A stretch of DNA of 64,000 nt from Agromyces sp. H17E-10 (GCF_022919715.1 NZ_CP095042.1:3410001-3474000); one strand, 5' to 3'. Positions 55,110 to 63,660 are shown, numbered from the stretch's first letter. The notes: generated from the letters alone by a model not told the origin. Numbers and translations are program-made.

Positions 55110-55976
55110 GTTGGTCGCGACCGACCTGATCCGGGATGCCGCGACCGGCCGTGCGGCGGCGACCACGTTGCTCAGCATGACCAGGGCGATGCCCGCGAGC
55201 TGCCACGCGGTGAGCGTCTGGCCGAGGATGAGGAAGCCGAAGAGGCTCGCCGCGGCCGGGTGGAGGCTCTGCAGCACGCCGAAGCGGGCCTTCGAGATGC
55301 GGCGGAGCGCCCACAGGTCGATCGCGTACGGCAGCGCCGAGCACAGCAGGCCGACCGCGAGGCCGGCCAGGAGCACGTGCGGCAGCTCGGCCGGGGCGAC
55401 GCCGATGAGCGCGATCACGAGGAGCGGCGACGTCACGACCGCGGCGGTCGAGTTCGCGACCGCGTTCGCGGTGAGTCCGGGCAGCGAGAGCGCTGCCCGC
55501 TGGCCGACCACGATGTAGGCGGCCCATGCCGCCGCCGCGACGAAGCCGAACGCGATGCCGAGCGGGTCGAGTCCTGCGACGGTGCCCGTGAGCAGCACGA
55601 CGCCGAGGCCGGCTCCGAGTGCGCGGGCCAGGTCGAGCCGCCGTCGCGACCCGGCGAGCGCGACCGCGAGCGGCCCGAGGAACTCGAGGGTGACCGCGAG
55701 GCCGAGCCCGACCCGGCTGATCGACGCGTAGAGCGAGAGGTTCATGACGACGAGCACGGCGCCGAGCAGGAACGCGGGGCGGAGCCGCCGCCAGCCGATC
55801 GCCCGCAGACGGGGACGCGCGACGGCCAGGGTGGCGATCGCGGCGACGGCCTGACGCAGGGCGACGACGCCCGCGGGGCCGACGATCGGGAACACGGTCG
55901 CGCCGATCGCGGCGCCGACGGCGACCGAGGTCGCGCTGCCCACCATGGCGAGGGTCGCCGCCCGTGTCGATTCCAT
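55107..55976 (-). CDS. EamA/RhtA-like drug-metabolite transporter
   Basis: 289 aa from ATG 55976. Ten hydrophobic segments as two EamA repeats (VVALRQAVAAIATLAVARP, AFLLGAVLVVMNLSLYASI, VTLEFLGPLAVALAGSR, GIAFGFVAAAAWAAYIVVG, LHPAAASLFGFLILGQTL). The RhtA-type pattern SRVGLGLAVTLEFLGPL suggests threonine/homoserine or other amino-acid efflux. It is divergent from a LysR regulator, the usual arrangement for a regulated exporter. Confidence 0.9.
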   Translation of the reverse strand: MESTRAATLAMVGSATSVAVGAAIGATVFPIVGPAGVVALRQAVAAIATLAVARPRLRAIGWRRLRPAFLLGAVLVVMNLSLYASISRVGLGLAVTLEFLGPLAVALAGSRRRLDLARALGAGLGVVLLTGTVAGLDPLGIAFGFVAAAAWAAYIVVGQRAALSLPGLTANAVANSTAAVVTSPLLVIALIGVAPAELPHVLLAGLAVGLLCSALPYAIDLWALRRISKARFGVLQSLHPAAASLFGFLILGQTLTAWQLAGIALVMLSNVVAAARPVAASRIRSVATN

Positions 55977-55982
55977 GGTTCG

Positions 55983-55988
55983 ACGGTA
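55983..55988 (-). promoter_or_regulatory. -10 box TACCGT, leaderless start of the EamA gene
   Basis: Six nucleotides before ATG 55976 on the minus strand. Confidence 0.55.
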
Positions 55989-55992
55989 GATC

Positions 55993-56030
55993 GCATTGAG
56001 CACGAAGTGAAATGCAATCAGGGGAGATTG
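55993..56030. promoter_or_regulatory. Candidate LysR operator between eamA and lysR genes
   Basis: Two inverted repeats in a 67-nt gap: GCATT (55993-55997) with AATGC (56011-56015), 13-nt spacer; and CAATC (56015-56019) with GATTG (56026-56030). The first holds the T-N11-A-like dyad expected for LysR proteins and lies between the two divergent -10 boxes. Confidence 0.45.
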
Positions 56031-56031
56031 A

Positions 56032-56037
56032 TACGCT
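56032..56037 (+). promoter_or_regulatory. -10 box TACGCT, leaderless start of the lysR-type gene
   Basis: Six nucleotides before ATG 56044. Confidence 0.6.
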
Positions 56038-56043
56038 GCATGC

Positions 56044-56913
56044 ATGGATATCGAGGTCCGCCATCTCCGGGTGCTCGCCGCGCTCGACGAGGAGCGATCG
56101 TTCACCGCGGCGGCCGCTCGCCTCGGTCTCTCGCAGGCCGCGGTCTCACGGGCGATCGCCGCGCTCGAGCACGAGCTCGGCACCCCGCTCGTGCACCGCA
56201 CCACGCGTCGTGTCGAGCCGACCGCAGCCGGCGCCGCCTTCGCCGGTACGGCGCGCCGGGTGATGTCGGAGCTCGATCGCGCCGTCGCCGAGCTGCGCGG
56301 CGAACGAGCCCAGGTGCGGCTCGGCTACTCGTGGGCGGCCCTCGGGGCGCACACCACGGGCGTGCTCCGTGCCTGGAACCGTGCGAATCCCGACGAGCCG
56401 CTGCGGCTCAGCCGGGTCAATCGTCGCGATGCCGGCCTCGCCGACGGTCGCGTCGACCTCGCGGTCATCCGGGGCGACGTGCGCGTGCCCGACGTCGTCG
56501 ACGAGGTGGTCGGCCACGAGCGCCGCTACGTCGCCATGGCGGTCGACCACCCGCTCGCCGACCGGAGCCGCGTGGCCCTGGCCGACCTCACCCCGTTCGT
56601 GGTCGCCGTCGACCGCTACACGGGCACCACGACGACGTCGCTGTGGTCCGATGCGGGGCTCGAGCCGCCCCGCATCACCGACACGACCGACTTCGAGGAC
56701 TGGCTCGACCTCATCGCGGCGGGCGACGTCATCGGCGTCACCGCTGCGGCGACGACGCAGCAGTACCCTCGGCCCGGGCTCGTCTTCGCCGAGGTCGCCG
56801 ACGCACCGCCGATCGAGGTGCACCTCGCGTGGCACCGCGCGTGGCGGCATCCGGCGACGACGAGGCTGGCCCGCGCCATCCGCGAGGCGTACGCGACCGA
56901 TCCCGCTCGCTAA
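56044..56913 (+). CDS. LysR-family transcriptional regulator
   Basis: 289 aa. N-terminal winged helix: [20 protein letters not shown], then [20 protein letters not shown] and [15 protein letters not shown]. The C-terminal periplasmic-binding-like effector domain begins near residue 92 ([11 protein letters not shown]). It probably controls the divergent EamA exporter in response to an amino acid or metabolite. Its TAA stop forms part of the next -10 box. Confidence 0.92.
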   Translation: MDIEVRHLRVLAALDEERSFTAAAARLGLSQAAVSRAIAALEHELGTPLVHRTTRRVEPTAAGAAFAGTARRVMSELDRAVAELRGERAQVRLGYSWAALGAHTTGVLRAWNRANPDEPLRLSRVNRRDAGLADGRVDLAVIRGDVRVPDVVDEVVGHERRYVAMAVDHPLADRSRVALADLTPFVVAVDRYTGTTTTSLWSDAGLEPPRITDTTDFEDWLDLIAAGDVIGVTAAATTQQYPRPGLVFAEVADAPPIEVHLAWHRAWRHPATTRLARAIREAYATDPAR

Positions 56914-56916
56914 GCT
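56911..56916 (+). promoter_or_regulatory. -10 box TAAGCT of the murI-rph-rdgB operon
   Basis: Eight nucleotides before GTG 56925; its first three bases are the stop codon of the LysR gene. Confidence 0.55.
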
Positions 56917-56924
56917 AGATCCTC

Positions 56925-57773
56925 GTGACGGACGCACCGATCGGGATCTTCGACTCCGGGGTCGGCGGTCTCACCGTCGCCCGCGCGGTGAAAGACCAAT
57001 TGCCGAACGAGTCGATCCTCTACATCGGCGACCTCGAGCACTCGCCGTACGGGCCGAAGAAGATCGCCGACGTGCGCGGGTACGCGCTCGCCGTGCTCGA
57101 CGACCTCGTCGCCCAGGGCGTCAAGATGCTCGTGATCGCGTGCAACACGGCGTCGTCGGCGATGCTGCGCGATGCGCGCGAGCGCTACGACGTGCCCGTC
57201 GTCGAGGTCATCCAGCCCGCCGTCCGCCGTGCGGTCGCGACGACGAAGACCGGCCGGGTCGGCGTCATCGGCACGCAGGGCACGATCTCGTCGCGTGCGT
57301 ACGACGACGCCTTCGCAGCCGCCCCGCACCTCGAGCTCTTCTCCCAGGCGTGCCCGCGGTTCGTCGAGTTCGTCGAGGCGGGCGTCACGACGGGCGACGA
57401 GCTGCTCGCGGTCGCCGAGGGCTACCTCGAACCGCTGCGTCGCGCCGAGGTCGACACCCTCGTGCTCGGATGCACCCACTATCCGTTCCTCAAGGGCGCG
57501 ATCTCGTACGTCATGGGCGAGGACGTGACGCTCGTCTCGAGCGACGTCGAGACGGCCAACGACGTCTACCGGGTGCTCGTCTCGACGGGCATGGAGCGCC
57601 GCGGCCCGACACCGCCGACCTACCGCTACGAGGCGACCGGGCAGTCGACGAGCGCCTTCCTCGATCTCGCACACCGATTGATCGCCCCCGAGATCCCGAG
57701 CGTCGAGCTCGTGCAGACGGGCGTCATCACCCTTCCCGACCGTGCCGCACTGCGACAGGAGAACAACGCATGA
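56925..57773 (+). CDS. murI: Glutamate racemase
   Basis: 282 aa. Converts L- to D-glutamate for peptidoglycan. Motifs: [17 protein letters not shown], catalytic cysteine in [19 protein letters not shown], and second catalytic cysteine in [18 protein letters not shown] start fixed by a -10 box. Its stop overlaps the rph start (ATGA), and murI-rph-rdgB is a common actinobacterial order. Confidence 0.96.
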   Translation: MTDAPIGIFDSGVGGLTVARAVKDQLPNESILYIGDLEHSPYGPKKIADVRGYALAVLDDLVAQGVKMLVIACNTASSAMLRDARERYDVPVVEVIQPAVRRAVATTKTGRVGVIGTQGTISSRAYDDAFAAAPHLELFSQACPRFVEFVEAGVTTGDELLAVAEGYLEPLRRAEVDTLVLGCTHYPFLKGAISYVMGEDVTLVSSDVETANDVYRVLVSTGMERRGPTPPTYRYEATGQSTSAFLDLAHRLIAPEIPSVELVQTGVITLPDRAALRQENNA

Positions 57774-58531
57774 CCGAGGCATCCGCCACCCCGATCGTCC
57801 GCGCCGACGGACGCACCCCCGACCAACTGCGCGAGGTGACCATCGAACGGGGCTGGAGCGCGCACGCCGAGGGCAGCGCGCTCATCTCGTTCGGCGGCAC
57901 CAAGGTGCTCTGCACGGCGAGCTTCACGAACGGCGTGCCGCGCTGGCTGAACGGCAAGGGCACGGGCTGGGTCACCGCCGAGTATGCGATGCTGCCGCGC
58001 TCGACGAACACGCGCAACGACCGCGAGAGCGTGAAGGGCCGCATCGGGGGGCGCACGCACGAGATCAGCCGCCTCATCGGCCGCAGCTTGCGCGCCGTGA
58101 TCGACACCAAGGCGCTCGGCGAGAACACGATCGTCATCGACTGCGACGTGCTGCAGGCCGACGGCGGCACCCGCACGGCCGCGATCACGGGCGCGTACGT
58201 CGCGCTCGCCGACGCGATCGAGTGGGCACGCGGCAAGAAGTTCATCGGCCAGAAGTCGACGCCGCTCATCGACACCGTCTCGGCCGTGTCGGTCGGCATC
58301 ATCGACGGCACGCCCATGCTCGACCTCGCGTACGTCGAGGACGTGCGCGCCGAGACCGACATGAACGTCGTCGCCACCGGTCGCGGGCTCTTCGTCGAGG
58401 TGCAGGGCACCGCCGAGGGCGCGCCGTTCGACCGCCGCGAACTCGACTCGCTGCTCGACCTCGCGCTCGCCGGCAACGCGTCGCTCGCCGAGTTGCAGCG
58501 TGCGGCCCTCGCCGTGGCGGCGGGGGAGTGA
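57770..58531 (+). CDS. rph: Ribonuclease PH
   Basis: 253 aa. A phosphorolytic 3'-5' exoribonuclease that trims tRNA 3' ends. Conserved [67 protein letters not shown] and the phosphate-site [19 protein letters not shown] overlap with murI; only two bases lie between its stop and the rdgB start. Confidence 0.97.
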   Translation: MTEASATPIVRADGRTPDQLREVTIERGWSAHAEGSALISFGGTKVLCTASFTNGVPRWLNGKGTGWVTAEYAMLPRSTNTRNDRESVKGRIGGRTHEISRLIGRSLRAVIDTKALGENTIVIDCDVLQADGGTRTAAITGAYVALADAIEWARGKKFIGQKSTPLIDTVSAVSVGIIDGTPMLDLAYVEDVRAETDMNVVATGRGLFVEVQGTAEGAPFDRRELDSLLDLALAGNASLAELQRAALAVAAGE

Positions 58532-58533
58532 CC

Positions 58534-59178
58534 ATGGCCGCGCTCGAGGTCGTGCTCGCGACCCACAACGCGCACAAGGTCGGCGAGTTCCAGCGCATCC
58601 TCGGTGCGCGCATGCCCGGGCTCACCGTGCTCCCGTACGACGGGCCCTCGCCCGTGGAGGACGGCACGAGCTTCGCCGAGAACGCACTCATCAAGGCGCG
58701 TGCCGCGGCCGCGCACACCGGGCGCATCGCGCTCGCCGACGACTCGGGCATCACGGTCGACGTGATGGGCGGGGCGCCCGGCATCTTCTCGGCGCGCTGG
58801 GCCGGCCACCGCGCCGGCGACGAGGAGAACGTGCGGCTGCTGCTCGCGCAGCTCGGCGACGTGCGCCGGCCGAACCGCGGTGCGGCGTTCCACTGCACGA
58901 TCGCGCTCGTGGTGCCCGCGGGCCTGATCCGGGATGCCGCTGCGAATGCCGCGGCCGACGAGGAGTTCGTGGCCGAGGGGCTGTGGCGGGGCTCGCTCGC
59001 CTACGAGCCGCGCGGCTCGCACGGCTTCGGGTACGACCCGGTGTTCGAGCCCGAGGGCCACGAGGTGACGGCGGCCGAGCTGCTGCCCGAGCAGAAGAAC
59101 GCGATCAGCCACCGGGCTCGGGCGTTCGAGGCGCTCATCCCTGAGCTCGAGCGGGTCGCCGCCTCGGTGGTCGGGTAG
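58534..59178 (+). CDS. rdgB: Non-canonical purine NTP pyrophosphatase (RdgB/HAM1)
   Basis: 214 aa. Hydrolyses dITP/XTP to monophosphates, keeping damaged purines out of DNA. Motifs: LATHNAHKVGEFQRIL, VEDGTSFAENALIKARAAA, LADDSGITVDVMGGAPGIFS, HGFGYDPVFEPEG and ISHRARAFEAL. ATG 58534 is used; GTG 58528 in the same frame would overlap the rph stop. Last gene of the murI operon. Confidence 0.95.
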   Translation: MAALEVVLATHNAHKVGEFQRILGARMPGLTVLPYDGPSPVEDGTSFAENALIKARAAAAHTGRIALADDSGITVDVMGGAPGIFSARWAGHRAGDEENVRLLLAQLGDVRRPNRGAAFHCTIALVVPAGLIRDAAANAAADEEFVAEGLWRGSLAYEPRGSHGFGYDPVFEPEGHEVTAAELLPEQKNAISHRARAFEALIPELERVAASVVG

Positions 59179-59199
59179 CGGGCGCGTCGCCTCCTTCTC

Positions 59200-59236
59200 G
59201 GTGGTCGAGCAGCAAGCGCAGCGAGCGTGTCAAGAC
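59200..59236. repeat. Degenerate copy of a GGTGGTCGAG...AAGACC interspersed repeat
   Basis: Starts GGTGGTCGAGCAGC and ends GCGTGTCAAGACC with an internal GCGCAGCGAGCG. From memory of other Microbacteriaceae chromosomes, related GGTGGTCGAGTAGC...ATCGAGACC elements are frequent between genes. It lies exactly between the convergent rdgB and hydrolase genes. Confidence 0.5.
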
Positions 59237-59237
59237 C

Positions 59238-60056
59238 TCAGCCGGTGACGAACGCCGTCAGTTGATCGGCGAACGCGTTGAACGCGGTGCCGGTGGTGAG
59301 CATGGCCCAGCCGTGGCCGACGCCGTCGTCGACGATCGTCACGTCGCTCGACGCCGTCGCGTCGGCGAGCTGGTGCAGCTCGTCGACGGTCACGGTCGTG
59401 TCATCGGGTGCGACCGCGAGGAAGAGCGGAACCGTCAGGCCCGGTGCGTCGTCCATGGCGTCGTAGCTGCGGAACGAGATCGGCCCCGACAGGTCGGCGA
59501 CGCCGTCGAGGCGCCCGTCGGCGCCGTCGCGGCCGCCCGCGACGATCGCCGCCGTGCCGCCCATCGAGGCGCCGACCGCCACCACGCGTTCTGCGCCCTG
59601 GTCGCGCGCCCAGTCGGCCGCCGCGAGGATGGCGTCGGCGCCGTCGTCGACGACGTGGTTCGCGCCGCTCGGGCACTCGGTCGCGCCGTAGCCGCAGTTG
59701 TTCACGAGCAGCACCTGCATGCCCTGCTCGGCGAGGCTCGAGGCGTACGGCCAGAAACCGCACTCGTCTTGATTGCGCTGGTGGGCGAAGACGACGGTCG
59801 TCGCGCCAGAGCCTGCGACTCCGACGTCGAACTGCGCGTCGCCGACCGGCAGCAGCATCGCGGTCGAGTCGACGCCGGTGTCGCCGCACTGCTCCGACGG
59901 CGGCTGCGGTGCCGTCGCGGCGTCCGCTGCGGCCGGGGCGGATGCCTCGGCCGAGGGGCCTCCGTCAGCTGGGTCGGGGTCGGCCGCGCATCCGGAGAGC
60001 GCGGCGACGAGGCATCCGACGGCGAGGGCGATGGCGAGCGGGCGGCGCGACGACAT
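59238..60056 (-). CDS. Lipoprotein alpha/beta hydrolase
   Basis: 272 aa. Lipoprotein signal: PLAIALAVGCLVAALSGC with lipobox LSGC, Cys22. After an Ala/Pro/Ser spacer comes an alpha/beta hydrolase fold: VVFAHQRNQDECGFW, nucleophile elbow VGASMGGTAA, Asp loop FLAVAPDDTTV, and catalytic His in DDGVGHGWAML (a dienelactone-hydrolase-like order). Anchored outside the membrane; substrate unknown. The ATG is 7 nt after a TAGGCT box. Confidence 0.85.
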   Translation of the reverse strand: MSSRRPLAIALAVGCLVAALSGCAADPDPADGGPSAEASAPAAADAATAPQPPSEQCGDTGVDSTAMLLPVGDAQFDVGVAGSGATTVVFAHQRNQDECGFWPYASSLAEQGMQVLLVNNCGYGATECPSGANHVVDDGADAILAAADWARDQGAERVVAVGASMGGTAAIVAGGRDGADGRLDGVADLSGPISFRSYDAMDDAPGLTVPLFLAVAPDDTTVTVDELHQLADATASSDVTIVDDGVGHGWAMLTTGTAFNAFADQLTAFVTG

Positions 60057-60063
60057 GTCCGGC

Positions 60064-60069
60064 AGCCTA
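60064..60069 (-). promoter_or_regulatory. -10 box TAGGCT, leaderless start of the hydrolase gene
   Basis: Seven nucleotides before ATG 60056 on the minus strand. Confidence 0.6.
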
Positions 60070-60191
60070 GGGCCGACCGGCGACAGCCCGCGACCCCTGG
60101 CACCTCGTCGGCGGGCATCGCTGCCATGCCCATGAGAACGCGACTCATTCCTGATTGGGGCGAACGACCCGTCGCGGGCACCTGGGCGACC

Positions 60192-60197
60192 TACGCT
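60192..60197 (+). promoter_or_regulatory. -10 box TACGCT of the CDF transporter gene
   Basis: Nine nucleotides before ATG 60207 and three before ATG 60201; the spacing favours the second ATG. Confidence 0.5.
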
Positions 60198-60206
60198 GGA
60201 ATGGAC

Positions 60207-61133
60207 ATGACCCACGATCACGCCCACGACCACGCCGCGACCGCGAACCGCACCCGACTCTGGATCGCGATCGCGATCATCGGCGCGTTCGTGATCGTGC
60301 AGGTCGTCGGCGGCCTGCTGAGCGGGTCGCTCGCCCTGCTCGCCGACGCCGGACACATGACGAGCGATCTCATCGGCCTCGTCGTCGCGCTCGTTGCCGC
60401 ATTCGTGGCCGCCAGGCCGGCGACCGATCGGCAGACCTACGGGTTCCGCCGGGCCGAGGTGTTCGGGGCGCTCATCAACGGCGTCATCCTCATCGTCGTC
60501 GCGGTCACCGTCACGATCGGCGCAATCGGACGGCTCGTCTCGGGTGCCGAGGGCGAGGCGCACGAGGTGCAGGGCGGCATGATGCTCGTGATCGCGGTCG
60601 TCGGGCTCGTCGCGAACATCGCCGCGATGCTCGTGCTGCGCGGCGGTGCGAAGGACTCGATCAACCTGCGCGGCGCCTACCTCGAGGTGCTCGGCGACAC
60701 GATCGGCTCGGCACTCGTGATCGTCGCGGCGATCGTGATCCTCGTCACCGGCTGGGACGCCGCCGACCCCATCGCATCCCTCGGCATCGCAGTGCTCATC
60801 GTGCCGCGCGCACTGTCGCTCCTGCGCGACGTGGTGCGGGTGCTCAGCGAGGGCGCGCCGGCCGACACCGACGTCGCCGAGATCCGCGACCACCTGCTCG
60901 GCACCACGGGCGTCGTCGCCGTGCACGACATCCACGTCTGGCAGATCACGTCGGGGCAGCCCGTGTTCACCGCTCACGTCGAGGTCGAGCCGAAGGTCTT
61001 CGAGGAGGGACGCACGGGCGCGCTCCTCGACGAACTCGGCGGATGCCTCAGCGAGCACTTCGACGTCGCGCATTCGACCTTCCAGCTCGAGCCCGCGGGC
61101 CGGGCGGAGCAGGAGCAGGGCTCGCACTGCTGA
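60207..61133 (+). CDS. Cation diffusion facilitator (Zn/Co/Cd exporter, CzcD/ZitB-like)
   Basis: 308 aa (two more if ATG 60201 is used). His-rich N-terminus THDHAHDH, six membrane helices. The metal site is in helix II (LLADAGHMTSDLIGL, D-x-G-H-x2-x-D) and helix V (LEVLGDTIGSALVIV, D-x3-style). The C-terminal cytoplasmic domain has VHDIHVWQITSGQPVFTAHV. HxxxD/DxxxD composition fits zinc-cobalt-cadmium export by proton antiport. It lies alone between hairpin and leaderless promoter. Confidence 0.94.
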   Translation: MTHDHAHDHAATANRTRLWIAIAIIGAFVIVQVVGGLLSGSLALLADAGHMTSDLIGLVVALVAAFVAARPATDRQTYGFRRAEVFGALINGVILIVVAVTVTIGAIGRLVSGAEGEAHEVQGGMMLVIAVVGLVANIAAMLVLRGGAKDSINLRGAYLEVLGDTIGSALVIVAAIVILVTGWDAADPIASLGIAVLIVPRALSLLRDVVRVLSEGAPADTDVAEIRDHLLGTTGVVAVHDIHVWQITSGQPVFTAHVEVEPKVFEEGRTGALLDELGGCLSEHFDVAHSTFQLEPAGRAEQEQGSHC

Positions 61134-61154
61134 CATGCCGCCCGGGTGGCGCAG

Positions 61155-61187
61155 CGATGCCGGCCCCGGCGTGCGGGGCGGGCATCG
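61155..61187. terminator. Hairpin terminator between CDF gene and convergent secreted-protein gene
   Basis: CGATGCCGGCCCC (61155-61167) pairs with 61175-61187 with one mismatch, loop of 7 nt. Confidence 0.65.
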
Positions 61188-61219
61188 GTCGTGCTCGGTC
61201 GGGGCTGGGCGCCGCCGCG

Positions 61220-61759
61220 TCAGCAGCTCAGTGCCGGGTTGAACGGTGCGAAGACGCCGGCCGGGTTGTGCGCCCCCACCCACACGTGCAGGTCGTAGTG
61301 CGTCGGCATGCCCGGATCGTGGCCCGGCATCGGGCCGTCGAACGGGTACGTGCCGAGCGTCGGCACGGGCTGGCCGACGTCGGGCTCGAAGAACTCGGCG
61401 CTCCAGAGGCGGAGGTCGCCCGAGGGGGAGGGGCCGTAGGTGAGCATCGGCGGCTGGGCGGGGTCGACCGGGGCGCCGGGGCGTACGAGCGCGGGGTTGA
61501 CGTAGTGGAAGCCCATCGCCCCGGCGGGGCTCGCGGCGCACTCGCCGGCGGGCACGTAGCCGGCGGCGATCGCCGTCTCGACGTCGTGGAAGCGGGCGGT
61601 CGCCGCCCGCACCTTCGCGACGATGCGGTGCATCTCGGGCGTCGTGGCGGTCGGTTCCGACGGGTGGTCGCCCTCGTGCGCCTGCGCGGGCAGCGCTGAC
61701 GCGGCGATGGCCGCGCCGGCGATGAGCGTGGCGGCGAGCATTCGGTGGATGGTGCGCAT
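61220..61759 (-). CDS. Secreted protein of unknown function
   Basis: 179 aa. Signal peptide MRTIHRMLAATLIAGAAIAA with cleavage near AQA-HE. The mature protein begins HEGDHPSE, then a helix VRAATARFHDVETAIAAGYV, a conserved AGECAASPAGAMGFHYVNP block, and a His-rich end (PGHDPGMPTHYDLHVWVGAH) closing with Cys179. Two cysteines probably bridge; the histidines suggest metal binding. Homologous blocks occur in other actinobacterial secreted proteins of unknown function. It lies 87 nt downstream of the FAD-oxidoreductase frame, in the same direction. Confidence 0.75.
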   Translation of the reverse strand: MRTIHRMLAATLIAGAAIAASALPAQAHEGDHPSEPTATTPEMHRIVAKVRAATARFHDVETAIAAGYVPAGECAASPAGAMGFHYVNPALVRPGAPVDPAQPPMLTYGPSPSGDLRLWSAEFFEPDVGQPVPTLGTYPFDGPMPGHDPGMPTHYDLHVWVGAHNPAGVFAPFNPALSC

Positions 61760-61773
61760 GGGTGGTTCCTGCC

Positions 61774-61823
61774 TTCGGGGTTTCGGTTTTCGAGGTTTCG
61801 AGGTTTCGGGTTTTCGGGTTCGG
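61774..61823. repeat. Short-unit TTTCG(A/G)G repeat tract
   Basis: Six to seven 7-8-nt units of the TTTCGAGG/TTTCGGGT type in tandem, T-rich on the plus strand. It fills the gap between the FAD-oxidoreductase stop and the start of the secreted-protein gene, and is clearly lower in G+C than its surroundings. Confidence 0.7.
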
Positions 61824-61846
61824 ACTCGTCCGGGGCTGCGTTCGGC

Positions 61847-63553
61847 TCAGTCGCCGTCGACGGTGTGCGAGGCGACCCAGGCGCCGCGCGGGTCGTAGAG
61901 GTCGTGCACGTGCCGGAGACGTTCGAGTGCGGCGGTCGAGAAGAACGACGCGCTCGGCGTCGCGCGCTCGGCGAAGTTCGGGAACGCCGCACCGGTCGAC
62001 CAGGGACGCAACGCGTCGGCGACCTGGGCGGTCGCGCGCTCGCCGAGCGCCGCGAGCTCGGGGGTCGGTGCCGCTGAGACGGCGAACAGCGCGTACTCGC
62101 CGTCGAGGTGCGAGAGCGCACCGTCGTGCGGGCGGGCGAGCGCCCCGCCGAGGTGTCGGAGCTCTGCGGCCATGAGCGGGGTCGCGACGCCGGGGCCGGC
62201 TGCGGCGAGCAGCGCGTCGATCGCCGACTGCGGGAGCCCGGCCAGCATCACGTGGTCGGAGACGCCGGGGGTCGGGGCCGGCGGGTCCATGTGCACGGCG
62301 AGCAGCCCGGCCGACGGCATGCGGCCGAACGTGTCGAGCTCGGGCGCGAGGGCGCGCAGCGGCGCGAGCAGTTCGGCCGCCCGCTCATCGCCCTCGAGCA
62401 GCGCGCCGTCGATGACGACGAGTTCTCGGCCGCTGAGGAACGGCGGCAGCTCGGGCAGCGGCGGGAACCGCATGAGGCGCAGCGCCGTCGTGACCGACTC
62501 GGGCAGCGTGCCCGTCCACTCCGCCCACGCGCGGACGACGACGGGTGCCGCGGAGAGGTCCCAGAGCAGCATCCCCGCGACGACGTCGGCGACCGGCAGC
62601 AGGTCGAGCTCGATCGCGACCACGACGCCGAGCCCGCCGCCACCGCCCCGCAGCGCCCAGAAGAGTGCGGTGTGCTCGTCGGCGCTCGCGCGGACCAGCT
62701 CGCCGTCGGCGGTGACGAGCTCGATCGCCCGCACCGACGATGCGGCGAGGCCGTGCGCGCGACCGTAGAACGAGAGGCCGCCGCCGAGCACGTACCCCGC
62801 GACCGCGACGTCACCGGCGCTGCCGTGCAACGCCGTCAGCCCGTGCGGCGCGGCGGCCGCGACGACGTCCTGCCAGAGCGCGCCGCCCGCGATGCGCGCG
62901 ATGCGCGCCGCCGGATCGATCTCGACGCCCGTGAGCTCGTGCAGGCGCAGGAGGAGCAGGTCGTCGAAGGGTGCATCGGCGATGGCGGATGCCGCGTGGC
63001 CGGTGCTCTGCGGCGCGATGCGCAGCCCGTCGGCACGTGCCGCGACGACGGCGCTCACGACCTCGGCGGTGCTCTGCGGCACGGCGACGGCCGCCGGGCG
63101 CTGGGCGACCGCGAGGTTCCACGGACGGCATGCATCCGCGTAGCCCGCGTCATCGGGCAGGAGGACGTGCTCGAGTTCCCGCAGCGCGGTGAGGGTGGTC
63201 AGGGTCGGGTTCATGCTGGTTCCTTCGTGATGGCGCGGTTCAGGTGCGGCCACCGTGGCCTCGAGTCGCACGAGCATGCCGGCGGATCGACCGGGGTCGT
63301 CGGCGACGACCTCGACGACGACGCCGCGCGTGGCCGGGCCGAGTCGTTCGGCGAGGATGCCCAGGAGATCGGCGTCGGGCTCCGCCGACGCGTTACGCAC
63401 CCGGAGGCTCCGCAGCGTCGTGAGCGACAGGCCGCGGCCGACGATGTCGTGCTCGAGACGCACGAACGCGAGGCACAGCTGCGCGGTCGGATCGTCGGCG
63501 TGCACGAGGTCGCCGCGGTCGTCGACGGGTTCGGAGCGGATGGTGGTGGTCAC
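61847..63553 (-). CDS. RidA-like domain in frame with FAD-binding (BBE-type) oxidoreductase
   Basis: 568 aa if read from GTG 63553. Residues ~1-105 look like a RidA/YjgF domain (DPTAQLCLAFVRLEHDIV, ending AGMLVRLEATVAA). After a 10-residue linker comes a complete FAD-linked oxidase: FAD-binding region IAPQSTGHAASAIADAPF with His at the usual covalent-attachment site, GDVAVAGYVLGGGLSFYG, and C-terminal BBE block YDPRGAWVASH. The 6-S-cysteinyl cysteine of bicovalent oxidases is not seen. An internal ATG at 63213 with AAGGA 7 nt upstream could make the oxidoreductase alone (454 aa). So either a true fusion or two products from one frame. Divergent from the LuxR-type gene. Confidence 0.75.
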   Translation of the reverse strand: MTTTIRSEPVDDRGDLVHADDPTAQLCLAFVRLEHDIVGRGLSLTTLRSLRVRNASAEPDADLLGILAERLGPATRGVVVEVVADDPGRSAGMLVRLEATVAAPEPRHHEGTSMNPTLTTLTALRELEHVLLPDDAGYADACRPWNLAVAQRPAAVAVPQSTAEVVSAVVAARADGLRIAPQSTGHAASAIADAPFDDLLLLRLHELTGVEIDPAARIARIAGGALWQDVVAAAAPHGLTALHGSAGDVAVAGYVLGGGLSFYGRAHGLAASSVRAIELVTADGELVRASADEHTALFWALRGGGGGLGVVVAIELDLLPVADVVAGMLLWDLSAAPVVVRAWAEWTGTLPESVTTALRLMRFPPLPELPPFLSGRELVVIDGALLEGDERAAELLAPLRALAPELDTFGRMPSAGLLAVHMDPPAPTPGVSDHVMLAGLPQSAIDALLAAAGPGVATPLMAAELRHLGGALARPHDGALSHLDGEYALFAVSAAPTPELAALGERATAQVADALRPWSTGAAFPNFAERATPSASFFSTAALERLRHVHDLYDPRGAWVASHTVDGD

Positions 63554-63555
63554 GG

Positions 63556-63631
63556 ATCCCAGCATCGGGACGGCGGTCGCGGGCGACCATCCCAGTTGTG
63601 GGGGGATTTCCGGATCCCAGTGATCTGGGAT
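63556..63631. promoter_or_regulatory. Operator-like array of ATCCCAG half-sites
   Basis: ATCCCAG occurs at 63556-63562, 63589-63595 and 63614-63620; the last forms a perfect dyad with CTGGGAT at 63625-63631 (4-nt spacer). The first copy lies in the immediate upstream bases of GTG 63553. All four lie between the RidA-FAD gene and the divergent regulator gene. Confidence 0.6.
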
Positions 63632-63654
63632 GTCGCGGCGGCCGCGGCCGGGCG

Positions 63655-63660
63655 CATACT
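63655..63660 (+). promoter_or_regulatory. -10 box CATACT, leaderless start of the LuxR-type gene
   Basis: Six nucleotides before ATG 63667. Confidence 0.5.
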
